Source of the DNA: Agapanthus africanus
Taxonomy: Eukaryota > Streptophyta > Magnoliopsida > Asparagales > Amaryllidaceae
Length of the DNA stretch: 64,000 bases
Assembly: GCA_030015575.1 (NCBI GenBank)
Contig: JASDDO010000026.1
Span: 192,597,739-192,661,738, forward strand
Direction of reading: 5' to 3'
Position 1 is the stretch's first letter, and the number at the start of each line of letters is the position of its first letter. The notes under the pieces are model-generated. The model saw nothing but the letters and a program-made list of their open reading frames with translations. It searched no databases and was not told where the DNA came from. Of this stretch, positions 23,374 through 35,201 are shown piece by piece. The translations under genes were made by a program, and so were the position numbers.

Positions 23374-25636
23374 GACCGAAGACTTCAAGTGTAGAGAGAG
23401 GAAGCCCCCATAAGCTTATTAAAAAAATAAGAGAGCTTAAAATAGAAACAGAGAAAAAGATCTCCCTCCTAAAAATGACTCTAGGTAAATAAGAAGAACA
23501 AAAATCATCTCGTTTACATATCGAAGGGTTTAATCCTTTTAAAAATAAGAAGAACTTAGTTCTTTCTCTGGATCTGAGATCCATAAGTCAAGTCTCCCAC
23601 AAGTTGAGAATTTAATTCTCATCGGAAGGAACCTGTTCTTGAGATAAATCCGATCTTATAAAAGAAAGAACTCAGCGCCCAGCGCCTCACGGGTTCCTCA
23701 CATGGGGGCCATAGAGGAAAGTGCCTACCATTCAATAAGCAGCGCTCAGCGCCCAGCGTCTCACGTATTTCTCACGTGGGCTCCACAGAGGAAAGTGCCT
23801 AGCACTCTTTGAGCGGCGCTCGTCGTCCAGCGCCTCACGTGTTCCTCATGTGGGCACCACAGAGGAGAGTGCTTAGCACTCAATGAGCTACGCCCAGCAC
23901 TTCACGTGTTCCGCACGTGGACGCCATAGAGAAAAGTGCCTAGCACTCATTGAGCGGCGCTCGGCGTTCAACGCCTCTCATGTTCCTCACATGGGCACCA
24001 CAGAGGAGAGTGCACTCAATGAGCTATGCCCAACGCCCAGTGCTTCATGTGTCCCTTAAGTGGGCACCACAGAATGGAAGAGTGCTTAGCACTCATTAGG
24101 GAGCGCCTAGCGCATCACGTGCTTCGCACGTGGGCGCTATAAAGAGTGCATAGCACTCCATACAATGACAAAAAGGGTTAAAGTGTTTAACACTTATTGG
24201 GCAATCCCTATGACTGAGAGCCCACATGGTTATAAGTGAGCCTCAGAACTTATATAAGTGCCCAGCCCTTTTACAAAAAGGGGCTGATCAAACAGAGCCC
24301 AAACAAGTGTTTGGCACTTTTCAATAAAAAAAACTGAATGGACCAAGCTCAAATTGGCTAGGTCCCTTGAGGATAAAACCTCCCTGATTCACATCAACTG
24401 AGCCCATGTGTTCATGATTTCCCAAACTGATCTTAGTCCCAAATACGACTATTGATCTTCCAACTGATGATATCCAAAACGATACTCATCCTACATCCTT
24501 CCGAGGAAATCTTAGTCTCAAAACATGACTAATGATTTTCGGGTTTACCACTAACTCCTTTTTCCCTCAAATACGGGAATTGGTTCAAAGTACATCTCTC
24601 CACACCTCTGATCCACGTCGTTGTAATTCCTCAACGTCTTCAGAGAGGTGGCGGGTCCCAACAACCAACGGCTTCTTGGTGCACTTCCAAACTGATGTGC
24701 ACACCTCAAATCAGACCGCACCCCAAACTGGGTGCATCCTAAATCATCGTTGTTCATCCCGTCACGTAACAAATACACGTGCGCGCAAAATGGACAACGG
24801 ACCGAGACGTCCTTAAACTAAAATCTCACCTCCAAAATGGAGATCAACGGACCGAGATGTCCTTAAACTAAAATCTCACCTCCAAAATGGTGATCAACGG
24901 ACCGAGACGTTCTTAAACTAAAATCTCACCTCCAATATGGTGATCAACGGACCGAGACATCCTTAAACTAATATTCACCTCAAAAATGGTGATCAACGGA
25001 CTAAAATGTCCATAAACTAAGACAACAGAGCCCAAATGCTCTCTTGTTGGATCTGAAACAAAAATGATCCTAACACATTGTTAAGTAGATCTTAGTCTCA
25101 AATTGGACTAAGGTATCCTTAACAAAAAACCAACCGAGCCCTAACTGTTCACATACATTTAAGTCGATCTTAATCTTAAACCAGATTAACGATCCTTAAA
25201 TAAAACAAACCCAAATCTAAGATATACGGATTTGGACTAATCCATGCACTACGGGCGACAACATAAATTAGTCTCCGTATACAATCCACGGGGAACCAAA
25301 ACAAACAAAAACACACACGACAAGAAGTGATCTTCCGGAGCAGAAGAAAATGGTTATCGTGATGTGGTAACGTAATTAACTGCAGGGGCTTGCGCCTGCA
25401 GGAAAGATCGTCCCCACAATCAAAAACCCCTCGCAAAATGAGGGGGAATCTGACGAAGTCATGATACAACGTCCGCATCCATTCAAACCTCTGATATACG
25501 GTGCCATAAATCAACTTGGCATCTTCGGAGAGGTGGACGAATAAATCCAAATAGCATCTTCTCCCAGGAATCAGGCAAGATGATCCGTCCCAGTTCGTCT
25601 CTGTTTCCGGCGGTAAACATTGTTGTTGCTGTTGTT

Positions 25637-25815
25637 GTTGTTAGGGTTTGGGTTAGGGTTAAGGGTTAGGGCCGGGTTAAGGTTAGGGTTAGGGTCTGAG
25701 GTTAAGTTACGGTTAATGGTTAGGGCCGTGTTAGGGTTAGGGTTAGGGTTAATGGTTAATGTAAGGTTTAGGGTTTAACTAATGATTATGGTTAAGTGTT
25801 AGAGTTAGGGTAATT
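25637..25815 (+). repeat. Degenerate telomere-like repeat (TTAGGG and variants)
   Basis: After a GTTGTT microsatellite at 25621-25640, the sequence is rich in GGGTTA, including runs of GTTAGGGTTAGGG, mixed with TTTGGG, TTAAGG and TTAATGG variants. Most exact units are six bases (TTAGGG), not the TTTAGGG common in plants. It directly abuts the gypsy-A 3' LTR end. Confidence 0.75.
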
Positions 25816-26235
25816 TAGTGAATCTTTTTAGGTAGTTTAGTGAAAAGCAACAATTGTTGAGGGTATTTTAGTGAAAAAGCAACAATAGTTAAGGGTATTT
25901 TGAAGTGAAAAAGCAAAATTGAGCAAAGGGGGTTTTTTAGTAAAATTTTTAATGATAGTTTAGTTGAAAAAAATAGTTAAGGGTATTATAGTGAAATTTA
26001 TAGTAATTTAGTTACTTTAAGAAGATGAATTGTTTAGTAAAATTTTTAAGATAAATTAGAGTAAAACAACAATAGGTGAGGGTATTTTAGTGTAATTTAG
26101 TAAAATTGAAGAAATATGTTGCTCAGGAAAAATTTTAAGATAGTTTAGTGAAAAAATAGTAATAGCAAGGGTATTTTAGTGTAATTAGTAAAATTGGGCA
26201 AATTTGAAGTGTTTCGGAAAATTTTTAAGGTAACA
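25815..26235 (+). repeat. AT-rich minisatellite with TTTAGTGAAAAA words
   Basis: Loose units of about 45-60 bp repeat GGGTATTTTAGTG, GAAAAAGCAACAAT and AGTTAA words. No coding signal. It continues directly from the telomere-like tract and shares its GGGTA words, so one may have decayed from the other. Confidence 0.6.
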
Positions 26236-26239
26236 TGTC

Positions 26240-27499
26240 TTGTATCCGAATGCATACTACTTAGCATACACATACACCTAAACTAAATCATCAATTGAAA
26301 CTAAATTTAACAAATTCGTCAACTGAACACGAACCCTAAAACTATATATACACCTAAACTAAATCGTTATTCGAAACTAAATTACGCACCTTAGACCCTG
26401 TCTATCGGCTAACATGATGGCTTATGGATTTTCATAAATCCTACTATTTAGTTTTGATAATATTGCATAATATTAATAGATATATATACATGTGTTTCGT
26501 ATTGTATATTTCGTAACACTGTATATGAGCTTGGTCGTGTTTGAGAAAATTTTCAGGATATCATCCGACACAAGCCTGCGATGTAAGATGGAGAAAATTG
26601 AGCTAAAATGGAAAATCTATTGGAGGTTGGAGGATAATGAACTAGAGCTTCTCAATGATCACATTCAAGCTCAAGAAGCTATGGATCCAAAAGTCCATGT
26701 TCAAAAAAATTCAAGAAATCGACGATTCAAGAGCCCGTGTTGAGATATCAAAAGATTCAAGATTTGGTAAAAGAACGATATCGATATAGGAAATCAATGT
26801 GAGTACTCATGACTATGGAAAATATCACATTAAGCTCTTGCACACACTCTTCATATCATTTGTGAAAATTTTAGTGAAAAACTTGAGTTGGTTTTCATTT
26901 AAAATCTTTTTTAAAAACCAAGTTCGAATTTGTCTGAAAAATCCTTCTTCAGACATCTATACAATTGTACTTCAGATGTCAGTCCTGTTTTCTAAAACAT
27001 GCACAAGTATTAAAATATTAGTTTCTTGCTTCAGAACAAACGTCTGTAGCTTAGCAGAACAAACGTCTGGTTGTTCTCTGAGCTTTCATTGTTTAAAACT
27101 TTTGACAGAACAAACGCCTGTCCAAGCTTCTTCAGACGTCTATTTTTTCTCTGTGTTTTCATTGGCTTAAATTTTTTTACAGAACAAATGTCTGTCGAAA
27201 CTTCTTCAGACGTATGGTTGTTCTCTGTGTTTTCGTGGCATTAAAACTTTTTGTGGGAACAAACGCCTGAACCTATTTAGCAAAAACATCTGAAGGTAAA
27301 AATATTTGAAAATCTTTTCTTCTGTATACATGTGTCATTTGTTCTTCAAACATCTATTTGCTCTCTGTACATTCATTGGCTATATTTTGAAAACCACGTT
27401 AAATGTCTGAAGCTATTTTAGATAAACGTTTGGAGCTTAAAATTATTTTGAAATATTTCTTCTTCAGACGTTAGTGTGTCTTTCTTCAAACGTCTGTTT
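26240..27499 (+). repeat. Unassigned LTR-like sequence with CAGACGTCTG-type repeats
   Basis: 26240-26420 contains two copies of ACACCTAAACTAAATC and resembles 1125-1175 before the CACTA transposase. From about 26930 to 27490, units of about 75-85 bp alternate AGAACAAACGTCTG with CTTCTTCAGACGTCT and TTCTCTGTGTTTTCATTGG. This style of repeated CAGACG words is seen in long LTRs of SIRE/Maximus-type copia elements; I make that assignment only weakly. copia-2 is inserted at its right end. Confidence 0.4.
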
Positions 27500-27896
27500 T
27501 GTTGGCTATAGTGCCCTCAAAGCAATTATTGTAATCGCAGGTAAGAGATTATGATGATTGAGGGAGGACCTATACGGATAGAACAATCTTACTCGAGATG
27601 ATAGTATGTTATCCGGTTCATCTCTATCATCATGTACATGTATTATGTGGTATTACGGATCACTATTATATATTGATAGAGCCCATAGGATTCTTGCTTA
27701 ACTACCAGGGTTATTGTGGCAATCATACTTATGAGAACTGGCTAGTCTGTAAGCAAATCCTTAAATGTCCATAGTCGTGGTAATATCGAGACTGTGCATT
27801 GATATTCTAGAGTAGACTAGTGTATACGTTTCTTATCTTCGATGAGCGACGATGGCCGGTCTGACAGCCATTGGTGTTAGTTAGTTACTAAGATAG

Positions 27897-30800
27897 TGTC
27901 ACGACTCGAAATGGCACATGACTGGCTCTTGAATCATATGAAGTCTATAGGATCCCATCTAATTCAAGTAAGCCAAAAGCCCAGAAATATAAAACCATTT
28001 TAAATAATAAATAAAGGAAAACTTGTTTTAAAGCAAGTGGTTTTAATAGCATAAGCCGAATTATGCGTTTTTAAAACATCAAGTCATTTCTGAAAATTTC
28101 GGCAAAGTTTCCTTTGTAAATACTGGCCCCGAACGGGGTACAACATGAATAATATGAATAAAGGCATCCCCAAGCGGGAGCTAGCTCTTCGTCAATCGAC
28201 GGTCACAACCACGCAAGCAATATACTATACAACGCCAAAGGGCGAGGATCAAAACTCAAAAGGAAACTCAAATCATCATGAAAACCATAATATACAACGC
28301 GTGACTCTAAGGTCGAAATAATAACAACTGGTTGTCTAAGTCTGAAATAAATATACAAGTCTGGTTGATGGAGTTATTAGATACAACTGAAAATAAATGT
28401 ACAATGGTGGTCACGATGTGAGTGAACCCACCTACCAAAGCAATCACCCGGAAAGGGAGCAGTGTGCCAGAAAGCCGCAATAAAACCTGTACGGCAAAAC
28501 CTGCAAGGAACTGTGGCACAACGGGGGTGAGTTGCCAACTCGTGAATAGAAAACATCTACAGATAGAAATCGCATGCATGACTCAATCCTAGGTCATACG
28601 ATCATAATAATATGTCCTTAAATTATATCCTGAAGCATAATATAATGGCTAGGGTATACATCTATGCATAAGTGTAATACTAAGTGCTCGTGTCAATGCC
28701 TCAGGTAACAACATATCATATGTATGATGTATGAATGCATGAAAACAGAATGCATTCAACCATGAAATCAATGCCTATAAGCCTGTGGATCTCGTCCACG
28801 TGTCAACCAATGACGCAACAATATCATGCATGTAAATATCACGAAATCATATGCATGTAAGTATGAGGATATAAATCAATGTGTGTCCCTCGCGACACAT
28901 CAAAATCATGGAACCTGAGTGTCCAGCATCGACACTCGAAACATCATGAAACCTGTGCCCAGCATCGGCACGTAAATCCTCATATCTCTCGGGCTCCGTC
29001 AGTCCGGATCGGCCCATAACATCTCTCGACTCCGGTCGGTATCCTCCGGATAGCCGCCAGGTCCAACCAATCACCGGTAGGTAGCGCTCCCCAGCCAGGC
29101 TCACCGTTTACCATATATGAGTCTTCTTGCCCCGGGGTACCACACCGGGTCCACCATGTACCCGCAGATGGTGCCTACCGCTCCTCGAATCGGGTGTACT
29201 CATACAAGCTCTCGGAACTGAGAAAACTGATGGTGGACGCACTGAAATATTATATCAAGAGAAACCGCAGTTTCAAACAATACATATTTTCTTTTGAAAT
29301 AGCCATGGTTCTCAAATCCAGAAAATCTCATGAAAACAGCATATCTCAATGCGTATAATCATAAAGCATGATGTATTCTACATATAACAGAAATGTAAGC
29401 ATATCCGTACATCACATAACATGGAACAATACTATGCACATATCAAGAGAAAACCGCTCTTTTAAATGAATCCAGTTTTGAAATATATTCTGCGGTTCCC
29501 AAATTCCTCCAAGTCAAATGCAATATCATATACAGGTGCATGCAACTATTGCAGACAATTCATGCAAGGTATCATATCAAAAAGCAGCAATTCTACTGTG
29601 TAGTGACATGTCAATAATCGATGATGAAGTGTGTGGGCCGCCCTGTAAGTGTACGTGAAGCATACGCATCATCGATAATGGTGTTGGTGTCCTGATAGCA
29701 TGGGTTTCATAATAACTGCAGGGAACACAAATAGCATGCAATGCGATGCGAATAGTAAGTATATGCGGAAAAATGAATAAATAACGCAACATTAAGAAAT
29801 ATGCATTAAATATATGAGTCACACAGTTTTGGCGTTTGAAATAACACGAATCGTGGTGTTTAGAAAAATAGGGGCTACGGTGTTTTTAAGAAAAGGTACA
29901 TCTTTTGAAATATCCGTACTATCCCTTGGTATGTCTTTAAAATTTTCACGATTCGTTAGTTTTGGAAAATAGGTATGACTCGGGTCCAGTCTAACATCTA
30001 CTAAGTAAACTACATATCTAACTAACAAACTAATCGAAAGGGTATAGAAACCATCTAAATCTGAGTCGATATATATATACATATATAATAGTCAGTGATC
30101 TCGCCTCAATAGTACCACGTACGATACAATATATCATATGACATCCTTGAGTCAAGAGTGCGGATCTATCATCATAGTTATCTTGTACGGTAAATCCGTC
30201 GTACAGCATCCCAAATCTGGGTACGGGTAAACTATCACATTTATCTCATCATTTATCTGGTATTCTTATCATCACATCATGAATTAGGGATACTGCTCTA
30301 CAGTCTAGTATAATCTGATACCATCAACATATATATAAATGCGTGTGTATGAAAACACATCGCCTACCGATCCGCTATTATCACATGTCGTATCTCATAA
30401 TACGATCCAAATCACATCATCGATCTCGTGGCATCATGTCCAACCTCATCGACTCATCTCCAAATATCATCCACTATCCTCATTATCCAAGTATAGGTGT
30501 ACGTATATATATACATAGTCCCATACCTATGTGTGTGTGTATATATATACGTATCCCCATATACGCACAAGTAATTATAATAATGCGTGCAAGGGTGTGT
30601 GCGCGTATGTGCAAACCTATTCTATGGTTCGCGACTAAGAAATCAACAACGACACTATCATCCAAATTCACAACACATATGTAAATATATAACATATCAT
30701 CAACTACACTACGAACTGCGGGGGTGCTATACGCCATCCACCCGACTTTCCCCGTAGATATAAATCTACTCAGCTTGATCTTCGTTTGTCGATGCCGACG

Positions 30801-32296
30801 TCGCCACTCGCTTGCTTGTCGTCTCAAAGTCCTCATGGGTACCTACACATCATAACGTATCGTGCCATATTAAAATCCAATTTAAAACCAAAACGACACA
30901 CGTTTCTCACATAGGTCAAAACCTATGGTCCGCTCTCGCAAATCAACCAAATAACACTCGATTTCGACGTACAAACGTCAAGTGATCGAGGTAAAACACA
31001 AATACTAAAATCTAGAATCCAAAATACGAAAAATATAATCTCAAATCAAAACAGCAACTCATGAATTTAGTCCCAGATTTTGTTTAAAGTGAAAACAATG
31101 TGCACAAACAATACTGGGGTGATGTATATAGGGCCTATGACCTACAGAAGCAACTTGGGAGCCTAACTTGAACAAGTTTCCGGCCACACCCCTAGAAATT
31201 CCGGCCTGCTCGGTTTGGGGTTCAGTTCCAGCACTTATGTAATACGCAATTCCCGACGATGGGATTCAGTTCGTATTGGTAGGGTGGCCTCGTAGTTGTC
31301 CATCTAGGTCCCTGAAGTTGTTTGCTTCTCTTGTACAAATCCCAGTTCACTCCAGATTTCCCTGCACACCCTATACACTCACAAACCGACAAGGAAAGTT
31401 TCTGTTTTCAGCAATGGGGTTTGTTTCGAATTTGTCTGGGTTTCTAACATCGTGGGTGGTTTAAGGTCACTAAATACACTCAAAAACACAATCCCAACTA
31501 AAGAAAAACCCTAACCCTTTCTATGAATTTTCAAGGTTCACAAAACTTCACTAAACCACCATATCATAACTCTAAACCATACTAGAATTTAAGAAACACT
31601 AGAAACTTAGCTAAAAGTCTAGAGTTATACCTCATTTGTCGCTCAAGAATCCTCCTAGAGCTCAAAAATCAAAACTTTCTTTTTCCAAAGTGTAGCTTGT
31701 GAGCTTGCGCATGCTTTTTGTGAAGTGAGGATGAACTTTTGATGGGTTTTTGGTGGTGTTTTGAGGTGTGTAGTGGAGGTGGAAGAGGGGTGCTGCTATG
31801 GGGGAAGAAAGGAGAAAGATGAAGATGAAACAATGAAGGGGAGAAATGCCAAGACTTTGGTTTGACCCCTCACTTCTCTCTCTCTCTCTCTTGCCCATAC
31901 CCATTTTTTTTTCCTTGTTCTTTTGTTTTGTTTTGTTTTCTTTTCCATTTCATTCTAAAAACAAATCATGCTAGAAAAAATGAAGAAGAACCATGATAAC
32001 AATGTAATAAGTGCTAAAATGTGACATGATGCATGTCATGTGCACAAATCAAGCTTAAAGCGCGATTAACGATATTTAATCGCGATTAGCATTAAAATAG
32101 TGTATAATTAATCATAAAATTTCATAATTTGCATAAATCACATAAAGCACCATCTTTTTAGTAATTTCTATAATTTTCCAAATTTTTCCCCAATTTATCG
32201 GTATATAATTATACCGCCTTATTAAAATATTCAATATATTATTATTTAATTATAAAAATTCCCAAAAATAATATTTTATTTTTCTGAAATGTTACA
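27897..32296 (+). mobile_element. Solo LTR, 4400 bp, nested in the copia-2 LTR
   Basis: Begins TGTCACGACTCG and ends GAAATGTTACA, flanked by the 5-bp duplication GATAG at 27892-27896 and 32297-32301. The interrupted copia-2 LTR reads on across it. I found no internal direct copy of the ends, primer site or coding domain, so it is a single LTR. TGTCACGAC...GTTACA ends are usual for Tekay/Del-type chromovirus LTRs; this family assignment is moderate. Small ORFs inside show no domain. A CT microsatellite lies near 31875-31892. Confidence 0.85.
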
Positions 32297-33957
32297 GATA
32301 GCATACAAATGCTCATTGGGTTATGAGTTAAACTGGACGGACTCGCCGGGAACATGTTATATGGTATTATACCTATTGTCAGGTAGTAGTTCTCTGTGAC
32401 ATAAGTACAGGTTATTCTGTCGACCTAAAATCGTCATTTGTCTCATGTGAGTTCCCACTGTGTTTTGATTACTACCTTACCATGGCTCTACTGAGTCGTG
32501 CAAATAGGTTTTAGTAGGGTACAGTCCCAAGCCACATAGAGGCTGTGAGAAGATCGTCGGGGATTCATCTATCCTAGTATTGGGGGTAGATGTCATGCTG
32601 TGTACGGATGGCCATCATCAAAAATCCTTGGCCAGGGTGGAAGAAAATTACTGATTTGGATCAGTAGTTTCTCAATGGGTGATGGGGTTCACATCGACAA
32701 GACTTATCACGTTATTAAGGGCCTGATTTTATCCACCCCTAGACCCGATATGAGATACTCTTAAATGAATAGATCGGATTGTACGGAGACTGTCACTTTC
32801 AGGCTCAGTAGGGATACATACAAGTTTGCTTGTCGGCCATCCTTTCGTTTAATACCTGGATAGCCGTTACATACAGCTAGTACCACTGACGTACTTATGG
32901 TTAAACCTACTGCCAACGTATTGTTGAGTCTTTAGAGTCCTACACAGAAGGTTTCCTAGCTTAGGCGAAACGATATAGTATACGTATTTTGATACGTACT
33001 CAAGTTCGATTAAGACACGTGTTTTTGTACACATGCTTTTAATCGGACATTTTGTTAATACTAGCCGGTTTGAAATACAGCTTGATTATCACATTTGGAT
33101 TAAATATGAGCTAGTATTATATATCACTTTTAGTATCTCTCTTTTCGGTATCGTATTTTGACAGAATACAGTATTTATACGAATACGAGTATTTGTACGA
33201 ATACGTGTCTTCGTGTCTTGATACGAATACGGTATTCGTGTCTTTATACGAATACAGGTGTATGTATTTGTGGCATATACTTGTATTAGTGTATTTGTGT
33301 ATATTTAGATATATATATATGCATATGTATATGTGTGCATATCAGGTGGGTCTCTTCTCTTCTCCTCTTTTCTTGGATATGTCAGACGGATGTGGGCTTG
33401 TGACTCACCATGGTGAGTCACAAGCCTACTCATTAAAAACATAAAAGAAAGAAAGGATTATGAAGAGATAAGGCCTGTTTTTAGCCATGCTTCCTCACTT
33501 GATAGCTCATCACCCAAGCTTCTTCTTCCTCCTCTCTTGGTTTTTTCTAAGTTGAGAATGGAAAAAGAATTATGAGAGAACAATTAGAGATTAGCCACTA
33601 CATCATCTAGTGATCAATTCCTAGCAAGTTTTGATCACTGGTTGCTTCACTTGTAATTTCATATGAAGCAAAAGCCTAGGTTAGGGATCCTTCAAGGTGG
33701 ATCATCTTCGACAAGGAAGACTGACTCCCAAGCTCGTTCCCGATGACCTAGGAGCTAAAGAAGTGGGAAAGAAGATGAAGGATATGACTACAAAGGTTGC
33801 TATCATTAACCTAGTATCTAAACTCTTTCATATGTTTTCTAGTTTAGTATTTGGATTCGATTCTAGGTTGTAGAGTTCGTGCTCCTGTTTCGAAAATTTT
33901 AGTTTTGTATTTCGCATGGCCGCTAGTTTGCGGCACAAGCATGAGCATCTACCTGCA

Positions 33958-33970
33958 TGGTATCAAAGCC
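33958..33970 (+). promoter_or_regulatory. copia-2 primer binding site
   Basis: TGGTATCAAAGCC directly follows the LTR end CA. It is one base different from the initiator-Met-complementary TGGTATCAGAGC used by copia-1 and copia-4. Confidence 0.8.
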
Positions 33971-35201
33971 ACCTATACACTAGAACTAGTTTAGACGATG
34001 TTTAAAGTTTTGAACCGACAAATTTCCGTATTTTCAAAACCATGTACTTCAAATTTCTGTCAAATATTTTTTGGTCTCGAATTTTTTTTGGAGTATTGCA
34101 AAAATATGATAGAACTATGAATATGACACTGTACAAAAACGAGGCCAATCAGAGAAAATTCGACCGTCGAAAAATTCACCAAAACCGCAATTTGCAGCCA
34201 TTATTGCTTCGTTTGGTCTCGTCTTTGTGGTGTGTCTTGGGCTTTGAAAATAGGGATTTTTGTAAACTTCTTTTTTGCCCAGATTGTCATGTCGGATAGC
34301 CCCTCATGTGATTTGTTTGTACAAGTTTTATTATTTGTATTTGTTTATTCGGGACGAGCGGCCGGATTGTGGTCGTCGTTGCCGCTTGATATATATTCAT
34401 TTTGGGACATTTCCAGGTTGCAGGCGTAGTCACCATTGTATATATTTTTCATTACTTTTACTAGGATACCCCACGACATAGTGTTCGGGTAGCCAGATTC
34501 GAGAATGCAGCGGGTGACCATCTCGTGGAGCCGAGACCGGGCCACCTCATTCTCGGATTGGCGGGTTGCTCTCCGCACTTATAGAGGGTGTAGCTCTGGA
34601 CCATGGAAGAGTGCTCAAGTTATCATATTCTAGAAAGCGAGGGGTATCCCGTTTCTAGGATTGTCGGGTAGCTTGCTGTGGTCGTAGGGGTCTTGGTTCG
34701 ATATTGTACGGGCTATCCACACGACCGGGGAATGTTGGTTTTCGTTTACAGCTCAAACGAAACACGGGGTTTCTACGCATGCCTATGATATTTATTTCCT
34801 ACGCTATCCCTGCTCATGCACTGTCATAAGTTATGTAACCTTACGGTGAAGTCCCCGGACCTCGTGGCGAATGCGGGTGGCATATACATACATTTTATTT
34901 TAGTTGTTTCTGTGATGCATAGGAACATAAGTGATGGGATCGCATTATATGTTTAATGCAAGGAAAAAAAACCTAATTGATGTTGTTGGAATCAAATTTC
35001 AAAACCACCCGGTTTCTTTTCAAAACTACTAGGTTTTCCCAAAACCAAAAGTTTTCAAAATCGAGCTTGAACAACTCGTTTCAAAATCACTAGTTTCTTT
35101 CAACGATATCAAGTTCATTACAATAAAGGTTTTTCGCCAAAAACCAGCCATAGCCCTCCATTATTTCAGACGGGTAGCGCCCAGTATTCGTGCTATGTTT
35201 A
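33971..35201 (+). other. copia-2 leader, first part
   Basis: Non-coding. It aligns with the leaders of copia-1 (about 37450-39935) and copia-4 (about 58700-60050): a shared block of CACTTCCAGGTTGC/CAACCGGGTCG type followed by ..GT..CCGTCATTGTATA and ACTAGGATA, then stretches of regulatory-looking sequence. An imperfect hairpin has outer arms ACGAGGCCAA (34139-34148) and TTGGTCTCGT (34213-34222). It ends at the copia-1 target site GTTTA (35197-35201). Confidence 0.65.

Larger units (their letters stand above)
8086..25619 (+). mobile_element. gypsy-A: Tat-type Ty3/gypsy retrotransposon, non-autonomous
   Basis: Two matching LTR segments (8086-10165 and 23379-25619) flank an internal region with a primer site, an extra ORF, gag, integrase, a tandem-repeat field and an antisense gene. 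The integrase follows the RT position expected for Ty3/gypsy. A long 3' region with satellite-like repeats and an antisense extra ORF is a known trait of the Tat lineage (Ogre, Grande, Retand relatives). Protease, RT and RNase H are absent. The 3' LTR extends about 1.46 kb further 5' than the 5' LTR, which starts just past the TATA-equivalent position. LTR divergence is visibly higher than in copia-1, so this is an older copy. No target duplication is recognisable because the 5' end is truncated. Confidence 0.85.
21916..25619 (+). repeat. gypsy-A 3' LTR, about 3.7 kb with U3
   Basis: The 3' end is fixed by identity with the 5' LTR (...CGGCGGTAAACA at 25619). The start is less certain: TGTTTA at 21916 forms a 6-bp inverted pair with the terminal TAAACA, but no clean polypurine tract abuts it (purine-rich stretches lie at about 21888-21900 and 21971-21990). 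U3 holds the palindrome array (22040-23345) and a TATA box at 23364; R-U5 begins near 23379 and repeats the features of the 5' LTR. Confidence 0.75.

Noticed and set aside
25637..25815. True chromosome end or telomere
   Set aside because: The repeats are degenerate and lie internally between transposons.
28307..29104. Minus-strand ORFs in the solo LTR
   Set aside because: Short, without domains, inside a single LTR with defined ends.
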